Assembly: GCA_000226015.1 (NCBI GenBank)
Contig: JH152895.1
Coordinates: forward strand, 6,111-37,297
From: Mnemiopsis leidyi
Taxonomy: Eukaryota; Ctenophora; Tentaculata; Lobata; Bolinopsidae
Length of the DNA stretch: 31,187 bases
Direction: 5' to 3'
The position numbers and the translations under genes are program-made. The notes beneath the pieces are model-generated. The model saw only the letters and a program-made list of their open reading frames with translations. It did not search any database and was not told the DNA's origin. This document shows, in pieces, positions 9,223-17,944 of this stretch. Each line of letters starts with the position of its first letter. Position 1 is the stretch's first letter.

Positions 9223-9421
9223 AAAATTGAAATTTTTGCTCACGAAAACATGAAATTTCGCGATTTTCCGCGGAAAAAGAGATTACATCGCCATATGTCG
9301 CGGAGAATTGTCAATTTTGCCATTTATCGTGGAAGAACGCCAATTTCGCGATTTGTCGCGGAAAACTGCAAATTTCTCGATTTCACCACCACCGTGATAA
9401 ACAAATGGTCCTGTTCAAGTT

Positions 9422-9858
9422 TAACAAATTTTATTTTCTCGCCTGTAATGTAACATAATAGATATTGTAATGTAGCCATGTGCTTTTCACGATTTTATAA
9501 GAAATTTGTATAAACAATAGGAATTGTTTACAGATCGCTGTAAATCATTTTCCATTTGACGCTAAATTTTCATAATCAATTTGTAATTATACCAAAGAAA
9601 AGATTGACTGAGAGCTTTTGAGCTCATCTTAATACTTACCTTACTTAAAGGTACTAGCTCCCTTATCAGTACAGATACTGTTATCAGCACTGTGTTACAA
9701 GACGAATTTTAGCTTGTTGTAGCATGGATTTAAAGTTTGATCTCAAACAATTGAAGATGATGGATTTGAAGTTTAACGTCAAACAAAGTTGAAGAGGATT
9801 TCAAGGGGTTTTTACAATTGTTTCATGTTAAGGATGTTAATGATATAAGTAAAACTGC
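9422..9858. other. non-coding stretch
   Basis: AT-rich. A short imperfect duplication of ATGGATTT-AAGTTT-TCAAAC-A occurs at 9723-9790. No gene was recognised. Confidence 0.45.
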
Positions 9859-10230
9859 TCTAAAATCAGTACACAAGGACCAACAATAAAACTTTGGGCC
9901 ACTTTACAAAGAAGACTTGAGCACTACATTATAATCTACATGTGGAAGCTCCTACACAATCTTGTGCCCAATGATCTGAATGTGGAGTTTTACCATCGAG
10001 AGAGGCTCAGATGGAGAGCAAGAATACCCGTGCTCTTCAAAAGATCCAGGCAATCCTCTAACACGATCTTCGATGCCTCATTTGCTGTGAACGGACCTAA
10101 GCTCTGGAACACTCTACCAAAGAATGCCAACTCGGTAGTCACCCTCAATTCATTCAAAATCCACCTAGGTGGTATAACTATGACCAGCAGGGTGGCCTTC
10201 GAAAGTTGTGACCCAGTAGGATCCTGCTGA
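9859..10230 (+). pseudogene. non-LTR retrotransposon fragment, C-terminal end of the reverse-transcriptase ORF
   Basis: About 123 codons are open. They read LQRRLEHYIIIYMWKLLHNL, then VPND, an arginine-rich RIPVLFKRSRQS, FAVNGPKLWNTLP and LNSFKIHL. This motif series (RRxxxY..YKIL..LVP, GPKLWNxLP, FKxxL) marks the region after the RT domain in CR1/Jockey-like LINEs. There is no start codon of its own and no RT core, so it is a 5'-truncated copy. Stop at 10228-10230. Confidence 0.8.
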
Positions 10231-10239
10231 ACCTATCAC

Positions 10240-11279
10240 TAAAGGTTCACTAAAAAGGTTCACTAATTGCTTGAGTGAGATGCTTCAGCTCTTGGTACTC
10301 TTAGGTGAAAACAACTGCAAATCAGGCTCTTTTGATCACAGGAGGAAGAAATCGCTTTAAGTTATCTACCAAGTCATCGGCTCAGTCGATTCAGCTGTAG
10401 TAAAGAATAGGGAGAAGGTCATACAGAAGTCGGAGATAAAAAAGTTGTCAAACTGGCATTACATGAAGAGGACAGAGAAAACAATCAGTGGCAACATAAT
10501 AAAAAGGCTTACTTGGAGCAATTTGCGAAAATATGGAGGAAAGATCTAAATGATAGTGAAGTTATTAAACCAAACACGTGATTTTGCTAGTGGCGCAGTT
10601 AATCTGGCAATATTGTCCCATGCTGTTATGACGATTTGGTGCCCCCTATCACGGCGTAGACGGCGCGAACGGGGCATCGTTACGCCGCTGAACACAATGG
10701 CTCTCTGCCCTGTTATACCTTTTGGCTTTCAAGATTATGCAAAGAGCAGGACGCACAGACAAACACTTTGATATTGAAAGAAAATCCTCTCTTAAAATAA
10801 CATTCAGCTGCAAATCTTCAGCTTTTGAGTTGCTGGTGAAGTCCAAGAATGATGCAGATGATCAGTATGGCAATATTTTCGATGTCTCCAATGAAAGCAC
10901 CCTTATAAATTCTTAAACATGAACTACAAGCTCAGTAAACACGTCTTTCTGACAGACTGAGATATAAACATAGGTGATTTGTACAGTTGTACAAACTTAA
11001 CAAACATTTGAAACGTAACGAACTTAACTACCTACACTTGACCTGTTAGTTGGTGTTTTGAATACATTGCTCAAGATATCACACAGCATTATTTTTAAGA
11101 AAAAACTACCAAAAATCTACAGAAAATGCTGCTAAATGTAATGGTAAACGCACTAAAATGCACTTTGAAAGCAGAAAAATAATTGAAATTGAACAATCTT
11201 TACAAAAATTGACATAAGAACCAACTATAGAACCAACATAAGAACCTAACTATGGTTAGACCTTGCCCCGCCGTGCTGC
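10240..11279. other. mostly non-coding stretch between LINE fragments, with a coding-like segment
   Basis: Two plus-strand segments look like decayed coding sequence. 10405-10563 encodes 50-odd polar residues ending ...WRKDLNDSEVIKPNT. 10722-10916 encodes 64 residues ending ...NIFDVSNESTLINS. Neither matches a family I recognise. They may be remnants of a retrotransposon ORF. Confidence 0.3.
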
Positions 11280-11748
11280 CGCGAAGCGCTCCGCCACGTA
11301 CCGGAGGCTTTTGACACAAACATTTTCGTAGTCGCTGATACCCTGGAATCTGCCGCTCAAAAAGCCAACCTGGTTCTCAGTGAAATAAATCGATATATGC
11401 GTTGTAACCTTCTGCATATTAATGTAAAAAAATCCTGCTTTATTCACTTCTCTCCCAGAAAACGGCAAACCTATGATCCAACACCTCTCAACTTACATAT
11501 AGACAATATTCCACTTGCACAAGTCACACAAACAAAGTTTCTAGGTGTCACTATTGACAACAAACTTACCTGGGAGCCGCATATTAAACAGCTTGTGAAA
11601 AAGCTCCAGAGTATCTGTGGTCGTATATACAGAATCAAAAATCACCTTCCAAAACATTTACACAAACAAATTTACCATACCCTGTTTGAATCGCATCTCA
11701 GCTATGGAATTACTGTATGGGGAGGTGTGTCTCCTAATAGACTTATGC
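11280..11748 (+). pseudogene. non-LTR retrotransposon fragment, reverse-transcriptase palm/thumb region, cut by the assembly gap
   Basis: The frame reads EAFDTNIFVVADTLESA, then LSEINRYMRCNLLHINVKKS, and QTKFLGVTIDNKLTWEPHI, which are classic LINE RT block motifs around and after the catalytic YADD. Here the catalytic motif is degraded: the FADDTNIF expected just before NIF reads EAFDTNIF. The 3' end stops at the N run. Because it covers the region upstream of that in 9859-10230, the two are different copies, possibly of one family. Confidence 0.85.
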
Positions 11749-11762
11749 NNNNNNNNNNNNNN
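11749..11762. other. assembly gap (14 N)
   Basis: Fourteen undetermined bases. The LINE fragment ends at its left side and the hairpin-rich repeat mosaic begins at its right, so the junction should not be taken as a real insertion boundary. Confidence 1.
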
Positions 11763-11821
11763 TGACGAGATTATATCCGTCTAACGTTCTAACGTTCTAA
11801 CGTTCTAACGTTCTAACGTTT

Positions 11822-11839
11822 GTAGGTTGATAACCTACT
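11822..11839. repeat. triloop hairpin GTAGGTT-GAT-AACCTAC
   Basis: Perfect 7-bp arms with a 3-nt loop at a module boundary. The same sequence recurs inverted near 12520 and, with a changed flank, at 15944. Confidence 0.8.
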
Positions 11840-11851
11840 GTCGCGGCCATC

Positions 11852-11926
11852 TTGTACGGCAGCGCGCACCCTCCTGTCATTTTATTCCCATAGAGGGTCG
11901 GATGAGGGTCGGACGAAGTCAGACAA
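11852..11926 (+). repeat. module A copy 1
   Basis: Starts TTGTACGGCAGCGCGCACC, continues through CTGTCATTTTATTCCC and ends GGTCGGACGAAGTCAGACAA. Five further copies lie at 14295-14368 (-), 14579-14652 (-), 15165-15234 (+, degenerate), 16979-17050 (+) and 17455-17525 (-, degenerate). Confidence 0.85.
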
Positions 11927-12066
11927 CGGCCATCACGCGCTGTCACGCATTTCTGGCCTGGCAAAGAAATTCTAGACGCGCATCGCCCGTTGATCTAACG
12001 TCTAACGTTCAGCTTTAGCTGCGTGAGTCGGGTATCACCGCGACAATTCATGTTGCATAACATACT

Positions 12067-12128
12067 GTCGCGGCCATCACGCGCTCATCACGCACGATCG
12101 TGCGTGATGAGCGCGTGATGGCCGCGAC
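12067..12128. repeat. 62-bp perfect palindrome
   Basis: Two exact 30-bp arms (left begins GTCGCGGCCATCACGCGCTC) flank a central AT, so all 62 bp are self-complementary with no spacer. The arm is the same GTCGCGGCCATCACGCGCT sequence found singly elsewhere in the mosaic, so this is two copies head to head. Such a structure can extrude as a cruciform or form a tight hairpin. Confidence 0.95.
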
Positions 12129-12401
12129 TTCGAAGTAATTTTAGACGCGCATTGCCCGTAAATTCTCTAGTCGAGGTGTTACCCGACTCGCGCGCGGCTC
12201 GCAGCAAGCTGCGCTAGCTCGATAGAACGTTAGACAGATTTCATTTTGTGTTTTGTCAAGGCGTAATTTAATTGTAAGCACCTGGTTCTGTAAACACATG
12301 GTTATTGTCAGACGAATTGCCTGAACTGCTGCAGCTCCCCCGCTCCTTAACGGGCGATGCGCGTCTAGAATTATTACGAAATTCATTGCCTTGCGTTGCC
12401 G

Positions 12402-12461
12402 CCGCGCGCTTCGCGCGCGGGGGGCTGCCGCTTCGCGGCAGCAGGTCAGACAACGTCTGAC
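12402..12461. repeat. three consecutive perfect triloop hairpins
   Basis: Hairpin 1: CCGCGCGC-TTC-GCGCGCGG (12402-12420). Hairpin 2: GCTGCCGC-TTC-GCGGCAGC (12424-12442). Hairpin 3: GTCAGAC-AAC-GTCTGAC (12445-12461). Arms are 8, 8 and 7 bp with no mismatches, each loop is exactly three bases, and spacing between hairpins is 2-3 bases. A diverged inverted relative lies at 17345-17410. Confidence 0.95.
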
Positions 12462-12817
12462 AAGAAATTCATGTCGCCAGGCCAGAAATGCGTGAGAGCG
12501 CATGATGGCCGCGACAGAAGGTTATCAACCTACTTGACGAGATTATATCCGTCTACCGTTCTAACGAAACAACAACCTACAGTATGACGACATAAACATT
12601 CGTCACTAATTTGCGCGCGCACCTAATATTTAAGTGTAACTTTGCGACGGATGGCTGCTTTTTCAGCGGCCAGTATGATCACGTACGTTTGCAAATTAAT
12701 TAACCATCACAACCAATAATTTTCTTTGACGCTGCGTGAGTCGGGTATCACCGCGACAATTATTTTCCTAGCTGACCACTTTCGTTTCGCCTGCCCTTCC
12801 GAACAAACTTCTGTGAT

Positions 12818-12937
12818 ATGGGTCGAAAAAGGAAGGAACTGCCTTATGGCCACTATGAAACCATCATTCGACTGTATCTTGCACGGCACAGTATCAGTGA
12901 GATCGGACTAGCGCCCGGTAGTATCCTTAGTACATAG
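12818..12937 (+). pseudogene. Tc1/mariner-like transposase N-terminal fragment (39 codons)
   Basis: An ATG at 12818 opens MGRKRKELPYGHYETIIRLY followed by LARHSISEIG, then a stop at 12935-12937. The pattern (basic start, a helix, GxSxxEIG-type turn and second helix) is that of the paired-type DNA-binding domain at the start of Tc1-like transposases. The catalytic DDE region is absent. It sits about 80 bp after a module B copy (12731), where a Tc1 terminal repeat would be expected. Confidence 0.6.
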
Positions 12938-12939
12938 TA

Positions 12940-13370
12940 CAAGCATTGGGATTCATTAGGTGGACGCCGCTAGCTTCTTCAACATATTGCACTTTACAGC
13001 TCTTTAAGATTTGTTTCAAAACGTTATTCAGCTCTTTCTCCATTTTTCCTCAGAGAAATAAATCAGACAGCAGCAAGGCATGTTACACAGTGCTGTGCTG
13101 TGTGTTAGTTGCGAGTAAAGTAACTAATAACAGAGCGATTAAAATCGGTGCATAAGCTGGACTAATTATACTGAACTGAGCTGCACTAGTTATACTGAAC
13201 TCTAATCTGGAATAGTTATATAGAACATGGTTGCATGTTTTTGTTGAATATTTGTTTACTAAAAATCTTTGTTTACTAATTATCATTCGAGTACCTATTC
13301 AAATTCAAACTGACACGATTTTTGATTTCTAGTTTGTTGTTTACAACACACTATGTGTGATGATACTGGC
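12940..13370. other. non-coding stretch
   Basis: AT-rich. Three degenerate copies of an AGTTATA-GAAC-TG phrase lie at 13160-13230. No gene. Confidence 0.45.
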
Positions 13371-13373
13371 ATC

Positions 13374-13572
13374 ATTATTTATTATTTATTATCTATTATT
13401 TATTATTTATTATTTATTATCTATAATCTATTATTTATTATTTATTATTTATTATTTATTATTTATTATTTATTATTTATTATTTATTATTTATTATTTA
13501 TTATTTATTATTTATTATTTATTATTTATTATTTATTATTTATTATTTATTATTTATTATTTATTATTTATG
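13374..13572. repeat. 7-bp AT-only satellite (TTATTTA)n
   Basis: About 27 tandem copies of TTATTTA with a few ATCTA variants near the left end. Because 7 is prime to 3 and the unit lacks stops in the plus direction, it yields artefactual Tyr/Leu/Phe/Ile-rich frames. Confidence 0.97.
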
Positions 13573-13574
13573 TA

Positions 13575-14290
13575 AAGGCAGATGAATAGCTAAAGGAAAA
13601 TGTAACTTTTTAGGGCATACGGTATTTTAATTTTTGTATAGTTGATTCAGTTAATTGTTCAGATTACTGAACATTTGGCTGAGTGATTAAAAGGTTTTTC
13701 TTAATTACAACTAAACTAATAAATAGTAATAAATACATTACTTAGACTTACATCCTTAACTTATTTTAGAAACTTAACGTAGAAGCTCATCTCTATGCTG
13801 CCAGCCATGCTAACGAATGTCAAAATCTACTCAAAATAGATACACTTTGTTTCACCAGTAGTGTCAGTGTCCCAGCATAAAGGGCACACAAAAGCTTAAA
13901 AGCGTGTGTGTCCTTTCGCCAGCTGATCCAATACTGTCACTATCAGAGTATCAGGTGTTCAGTGTGCATGGTAACGAATTGAAACTCATTATTAAACTAT
14001 GCAGGCCGCAATGGCAATGGCTGGAAGCATGATCTTTGATAGCATCACAATTGATAACTTAATTATTATTACTATTATCCATAATTTGAATCGAATTTGA
14101 ACTTTATGTGACGTAACAGAGTTAGAATATATTTTATAAATTGATTGTGGCGATAAATAAAAAATTTTTGTGTTTCTCTAAAATTTTTGTGTTTCTCTTA
14201 AAACTGATTCCACTTTGAAACTGTTCTCGGTCACGGGTTAATGTAAATTCAAAAGGTTCATAGTTGCGATCAGATTGCCTATAAAAACTT
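13575..14290. other. non-coding stretch
   Basis: AT-rich. A 20-bp direct duplication AAATTTTTGTGTTTCTCT lies at 14162-14200. Nothing else was recognised. Confidence 0.45.
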
Positions 14291-14294
14291 GCTT

Positions 14295-14652
14295 GTTTGA
14301 CTTCGTCCGACCCTCATTCGAAGCGAATATGGGAATAAAATGACAGGAGGGTGCGCGCTGCCGTACAAAAACTTTTTAACACGTATATTACTGTGCGAGG
14401 TCAGTGCGAAATTAGGACGAATGCGAAAACCAAAGCTTACACAGCTGGCTATGCTGGCTTAGCAAATAAAAAAATATTATATAGCTGGAAAAGAGTCTTG
14501 GAATCCTGGAAGCGTCTCGCGGCAATGCGAGCTACGGCTAGGGGCGAGTATTTTTCAAACTTACATTACAATGAGAATTGTCTGATTTTGTCCGACCCTC
14601 ATTCAAAGTGAATGGGAATAAAATGACGGGAGGGTGCGCGCTGCCGTACAAT
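14295..14652 (-). repeat. module A copies 2 and 3 flanking about 210 bp
   Basis: Two same-orientation copies of module A (14295-14368 and 14579-14652) bracket 210 bp. On the minus strand the centre reads ATTCG-CTT-CGAAT in one and ATTCA-CTT-TGAAT in the other. Both are perfect hairpins with a paired G-C to A-T change. The plus-strand frame at 14351-14611 is read through these repeats and is not taken as a gene. Confidence 0.8.
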
Positions 14653-15999
14653 AGGAGAAGATTTCGTCTAGAGTGAAATCCTTTGCACTTTGATTCTATT
14701 TTCTAGTAGTACCATCCTTGTCGCGGTGATACCCAACTCACGCAGCTAAATTGCTGAACGGTAGACGGATATAATCTCGTCAATGCCATCCCGAACTCGA
14801 ATAAGCTTAACGAATGGATTTGGTTGAGGTTTTTTGGGGTGTTTTGGCACGCGTGCAAAACTTGCGTCTCGCAGCAACGCGCTATAGACGTTGTTGAGGT
14901 GTTACCCGACCCGCGCGCAGCTCGCAGTTTGCTGCTCTCCTGGCGTTTCGTTAGAACGTTAAACGAATATCATCTCGTCAATATAGACGACATTTTTCAA
15001 ACTTACATATTTAATTTTGATATTTATTAGAAAAGGATTTCGTCTAGAGCAAAAATCTGTAGCACTTTCAAATGGATCTATCCCAAACTCAAATGAGCTA
15101 AACCAGTGGATTTGGTCAAGATTTTGATTGGGATGCGGTGTTACGCTTATACTAATAATGTGTACTATACAGCAGCGCACAACCTCTTGTCATTTTATTC
15201 CCCTCTATTCGCCTCGAATGAGGGTCCCGGTCGGAAAATTAATCAAACAATGTTACGAGTGCAGCCAGCGCTACCCAGAAAACCTTATAAATGCGTTTGA
15301 CTACTTGCTAAGCCAACATAGCCCTGTGGCTCGCGCTGCGCGCGCCCTGTTGGGACGCACATTGTGTGAGCTTTTGCGTCGCGCGTCCGTCCTAATTTTG
15401 CGCTAAGCTCGCACAGGGATGTACGTGGTTAGCAATATGATTGTAGGCTTACAACCTACCGTCATCGCTTCGCGCGCGTCACACCTGCTCCTCGAGCGAA
15501 GCGTAATGACGTAAGATTCAAAGAATCGTGGACGCGCATCGCCCGTTAAGCAATATGACTACCTGTGATATTTTTTCTTTAGGACTAGGACCTGTGATTT
15601 TTTGACTAAGCGCTCAGAGCGCTCCTTGACCCAAGCTGCGAGCCGCGTGAGTCGGGTAACACCTCGACAAAGCGCTCCGTGATCAGTGATTGGTTTTTTG
15701 AATCACGTGCACACTCAGCGCCTATAGTTGATAGTTAAAGTTATTTTCTAGGGTTGCCGAAAAGTAGTCAGAATCAGTTTTTCAGAATAATTAAAATTAA
15801 AATAACATTTGTTGTTGCCTGGGGAGGCAACGATTAATTTAGAAAACGGTATTTTGTAATTCAACAAACTGGACCTCGTTATTTTATTTACTTTTGAAGT
15901 TACGATATGGCTGAAAAATTGGATATGGATTTCGATTGTCCTTGTGGGTTGATAACCTAGTGTCGCGGCCATCACACGCTCTCACGTATTTCTTGTACG

Positions 16000-16560
16000 T
16001 TACCGTTCTGCACACTACATCGTGCTCTATTAACGGTTAAACGTACGGCTCCAAACCCAGCTGGTTCAGAGCTAAACACGGTATTACCTTTCAGCCCCCT
16101 TGGGCCCTTCTTATTAGACTGTATTTATCCTTAGGCATCAGCTCCCAGCTCAGAGTATCACCACTGCCGAATAGGGGTTACATGAGAGGGACAAGTAATA
16201 CTCCGTTATGTATTATTGGAATAAATAGTTAAATAAATGAAATGATAGTTAATTACAATATAATTATAATAACAATATGGTAAAACACAATATAATTGAG
16301 AATGTTACCTTACTCTTAGGCTTAACTTACTAACGCAACTGCTAACCCATCCTGCTAGTCACTGCAATACCTATTACCGAACCTGCTGTTCGGTGCTTCA
16401 TAATCAATACCTTACGACAGTACTCGTACGTGAGCATGGCTATCAACTGGACCTACCTTATCCTGGAAGGTAATGTGGCGCTATACACGGCAGCTCAAAT
16501 AAACAAAGGCCAAAATGTAGACGAAAGGCCCGGCTCCTCTGCCGACTCCCTTTATCAAGG
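16000..16560. other. non-coding stretch
   Basis: Mixed-composition sequence following a module G/C copy at 15944. No RNA gene, ORF or terminal repeat was recognised. Confidence 0.4.
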
Positions 16561-16562
16561 GA

Positions 16563-16692
16563 AAACCACGCGCACCAGTAAACACCAGTGAGCACCAGTG
16601 GACACCAGTGAGCACCAGTGGACACCAGTAAGCACTAGTAGGCACTAGTAAGCACTAGTAGGCACTAGTGGGCACTAGTGAGCACCAGTGAA
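16563..16692. repeat. 10-bp minisatellite (GCACCAGTGA / GCACTAGTAG)
   Basis: Twelve tandem decamers alternate in pairs (GAGCACCAGTGGACACCAGT), indicating an original 20-bp higher-order unit. The right half has drifted to CACTAGT. Confidence 0.95.
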
Positions 16693-17937
16693 TTTCAATG
16701 GGATAATTGGTCCTAACAGCCCATAAGCGGTCCTAAGTGCTCTGAGCTCAGCCATGCTCTCATCTAACGTGTTGCAGTACCTAATACTCTAACATGCAAT
16801 CGTCACAGGACTGATAGATATCTAAAGCTAAATGTAATTACTAATGTAAGTGACGGAATATAGTATGATAAACTTCCGCACTTACATTCTGGCCTGGCAA
16901 ATTCAAAATTTCGAAAAAATTTTAGACGCGCATCGCCCGTTAAGATTGTCTATGTTGGCCATATTTTTGGTGGGGTCTTGTACAGCAGCGCGCACCCTCC
17001 CGTCATTTTATTCCCCGGGAGGAGAATGAGGGTCGGACAAAGTCAGACAAGTGGGGTCCAGCTTGTTTATGATTTACCATGAAATAAATCTAAAAACAAT
17101 TAATTTACGGAGCAACCAAAAAATACATGGCCATGGACCTTTATAATTTGACCCAAAAAAATGCTACCGATAATTAGTTGCTACACGTTGCCTTGCCCTG
17201 CTGCCACGAAAAATATATTTTTGAAAGTGTCACAACGTGGCACAAACTATTAGGGCTAATATTGTCTTACTGTATTCGTATTTTGTATTTATATATGTTA
17301 CACCTAGCTCCTAGCTGTATATGTACCTATTCTTTACCTATCTTGTCAGACGTTGCAGCTGACCTGCTGCTGGGCCGCGAGGCAGCAGCCCCCGCTGCAA
17401 CGCAAAGCAACACCTAACCAGGTGCTTACGCCACGCGCGGCGGCTGCTATTTCATGTCTGACTTTGTCCAACCCTCATCCGAAACCAATAAAGAATAAAA
17501 TTGGGAAAGAGTGCGCGCTGCTGTTGTCTGATGCGCTGTTGTCTGATGCGCTGTTGTCTGCGCGCTGTTGTCAGCTGATTTCCACTATGCCATCTTCAAT
17601 CATGAAGTGTTCTTACACTGGAAAATATTTGTTTCACGTTGTGACCCTTTTGCCGGAGGCTGCTGGGAAGCAGCAGCGGGTCTAGGCAACGTCAAGCAAG
17701 AAAATATCATTTCATTTGATCGTGGTTTTATTATTTTTATTCAAATATTCGATTGAAACTGGTCGCTTAACGTATACTTTTGAATAATGGAATATTATTT
17801 CACGTGTTACGCAGGAAAAGGGCTGTCGTTTGAGCAGAGTGTTTTCTCAGTTATCGAATGACTTTGATGACAAATTAAAACAACTGTTAAATGCAATGTT
17901 GTAATTCATCGGTACAAAAGAAAACTTGATTCGGTGT

Positions 17938-17943
17938 TTTATT
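17938..17943 (-). terminator. polyadenylation signal AATAAA for the PAN-repeat gene
   Basis: AATAAA on the minus strand begins one base after the TAA stop (17947-17945), implying a 3' UTR of only some 15-30 nt. Confidence 0.65.
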
Positions 17944-17944
17944 T

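Larger units (their letters stand above)
8408..9413. mobile_element. hAT-superfamily transposon (about 1.0 kb, probably non-autonomous)
   Basis: The element begins CAGGGCCATTTGTTTATCG at 8408. It ends at 9413 with the inverted copy, whose reverse complement is CAGGACCATTTGTTTATCA; about 20 of 23 terminal bases match. It is flanked by a perfect 8-bp target-site duplication TTCAAGTT at 8400-8407 and 9414-9421. The CAGGG terminus and 8-bp duplication are the hAT signature. Both subterminal regions are crowded with TTTCGCGGCAAAA-type words, as hAT subterminal transposase sites are. It contains one transposase-like first exon on the minus strand and a 20-bp tandem array, but no room for a full transposase. 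Confidence 0.9.
11763..17700. repeat. mosaic of CpG-rich dispersed repeat modules with hairpins
   Basis: CpG-rich blocks alternate with AT-rich DNA, and the same modules recur on both strands. Module E (TTGACGAGATTATATCCGTC) is at 11763, 12534, 14757 (inverted) and, degenerate, near 14950. Module G (GGTTGATAACCTACTGTCG) is at 11824, 12500-12534 (inverted) and 15946. Module D (GACGCGCATCGCCCGTTAA) is at 11972, 12144, 12345 (inverted), 15530 and 16922. Module B (GTCGCGGTGATACCCGACTC type) is at 12019, 12170, 12731, 14719, 14890 and 15628. Module A is listed separately. The pattern suggests one family of foldback or non-autonomous DNA transposons that inserted into itself repeatedly. No complete element could be delimited by eye. 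Confidence 0.75.

Noticed and set aside
13353-13589. Ile/Tyr/Leu/Phe-rich frames
   Set aside because: Read-through of the TTATTTA satellite in two frames.
14351-14611. 86-codon plus-strand frame
   Set aside because: It starts and ends inside module A repeats and has no family signature.
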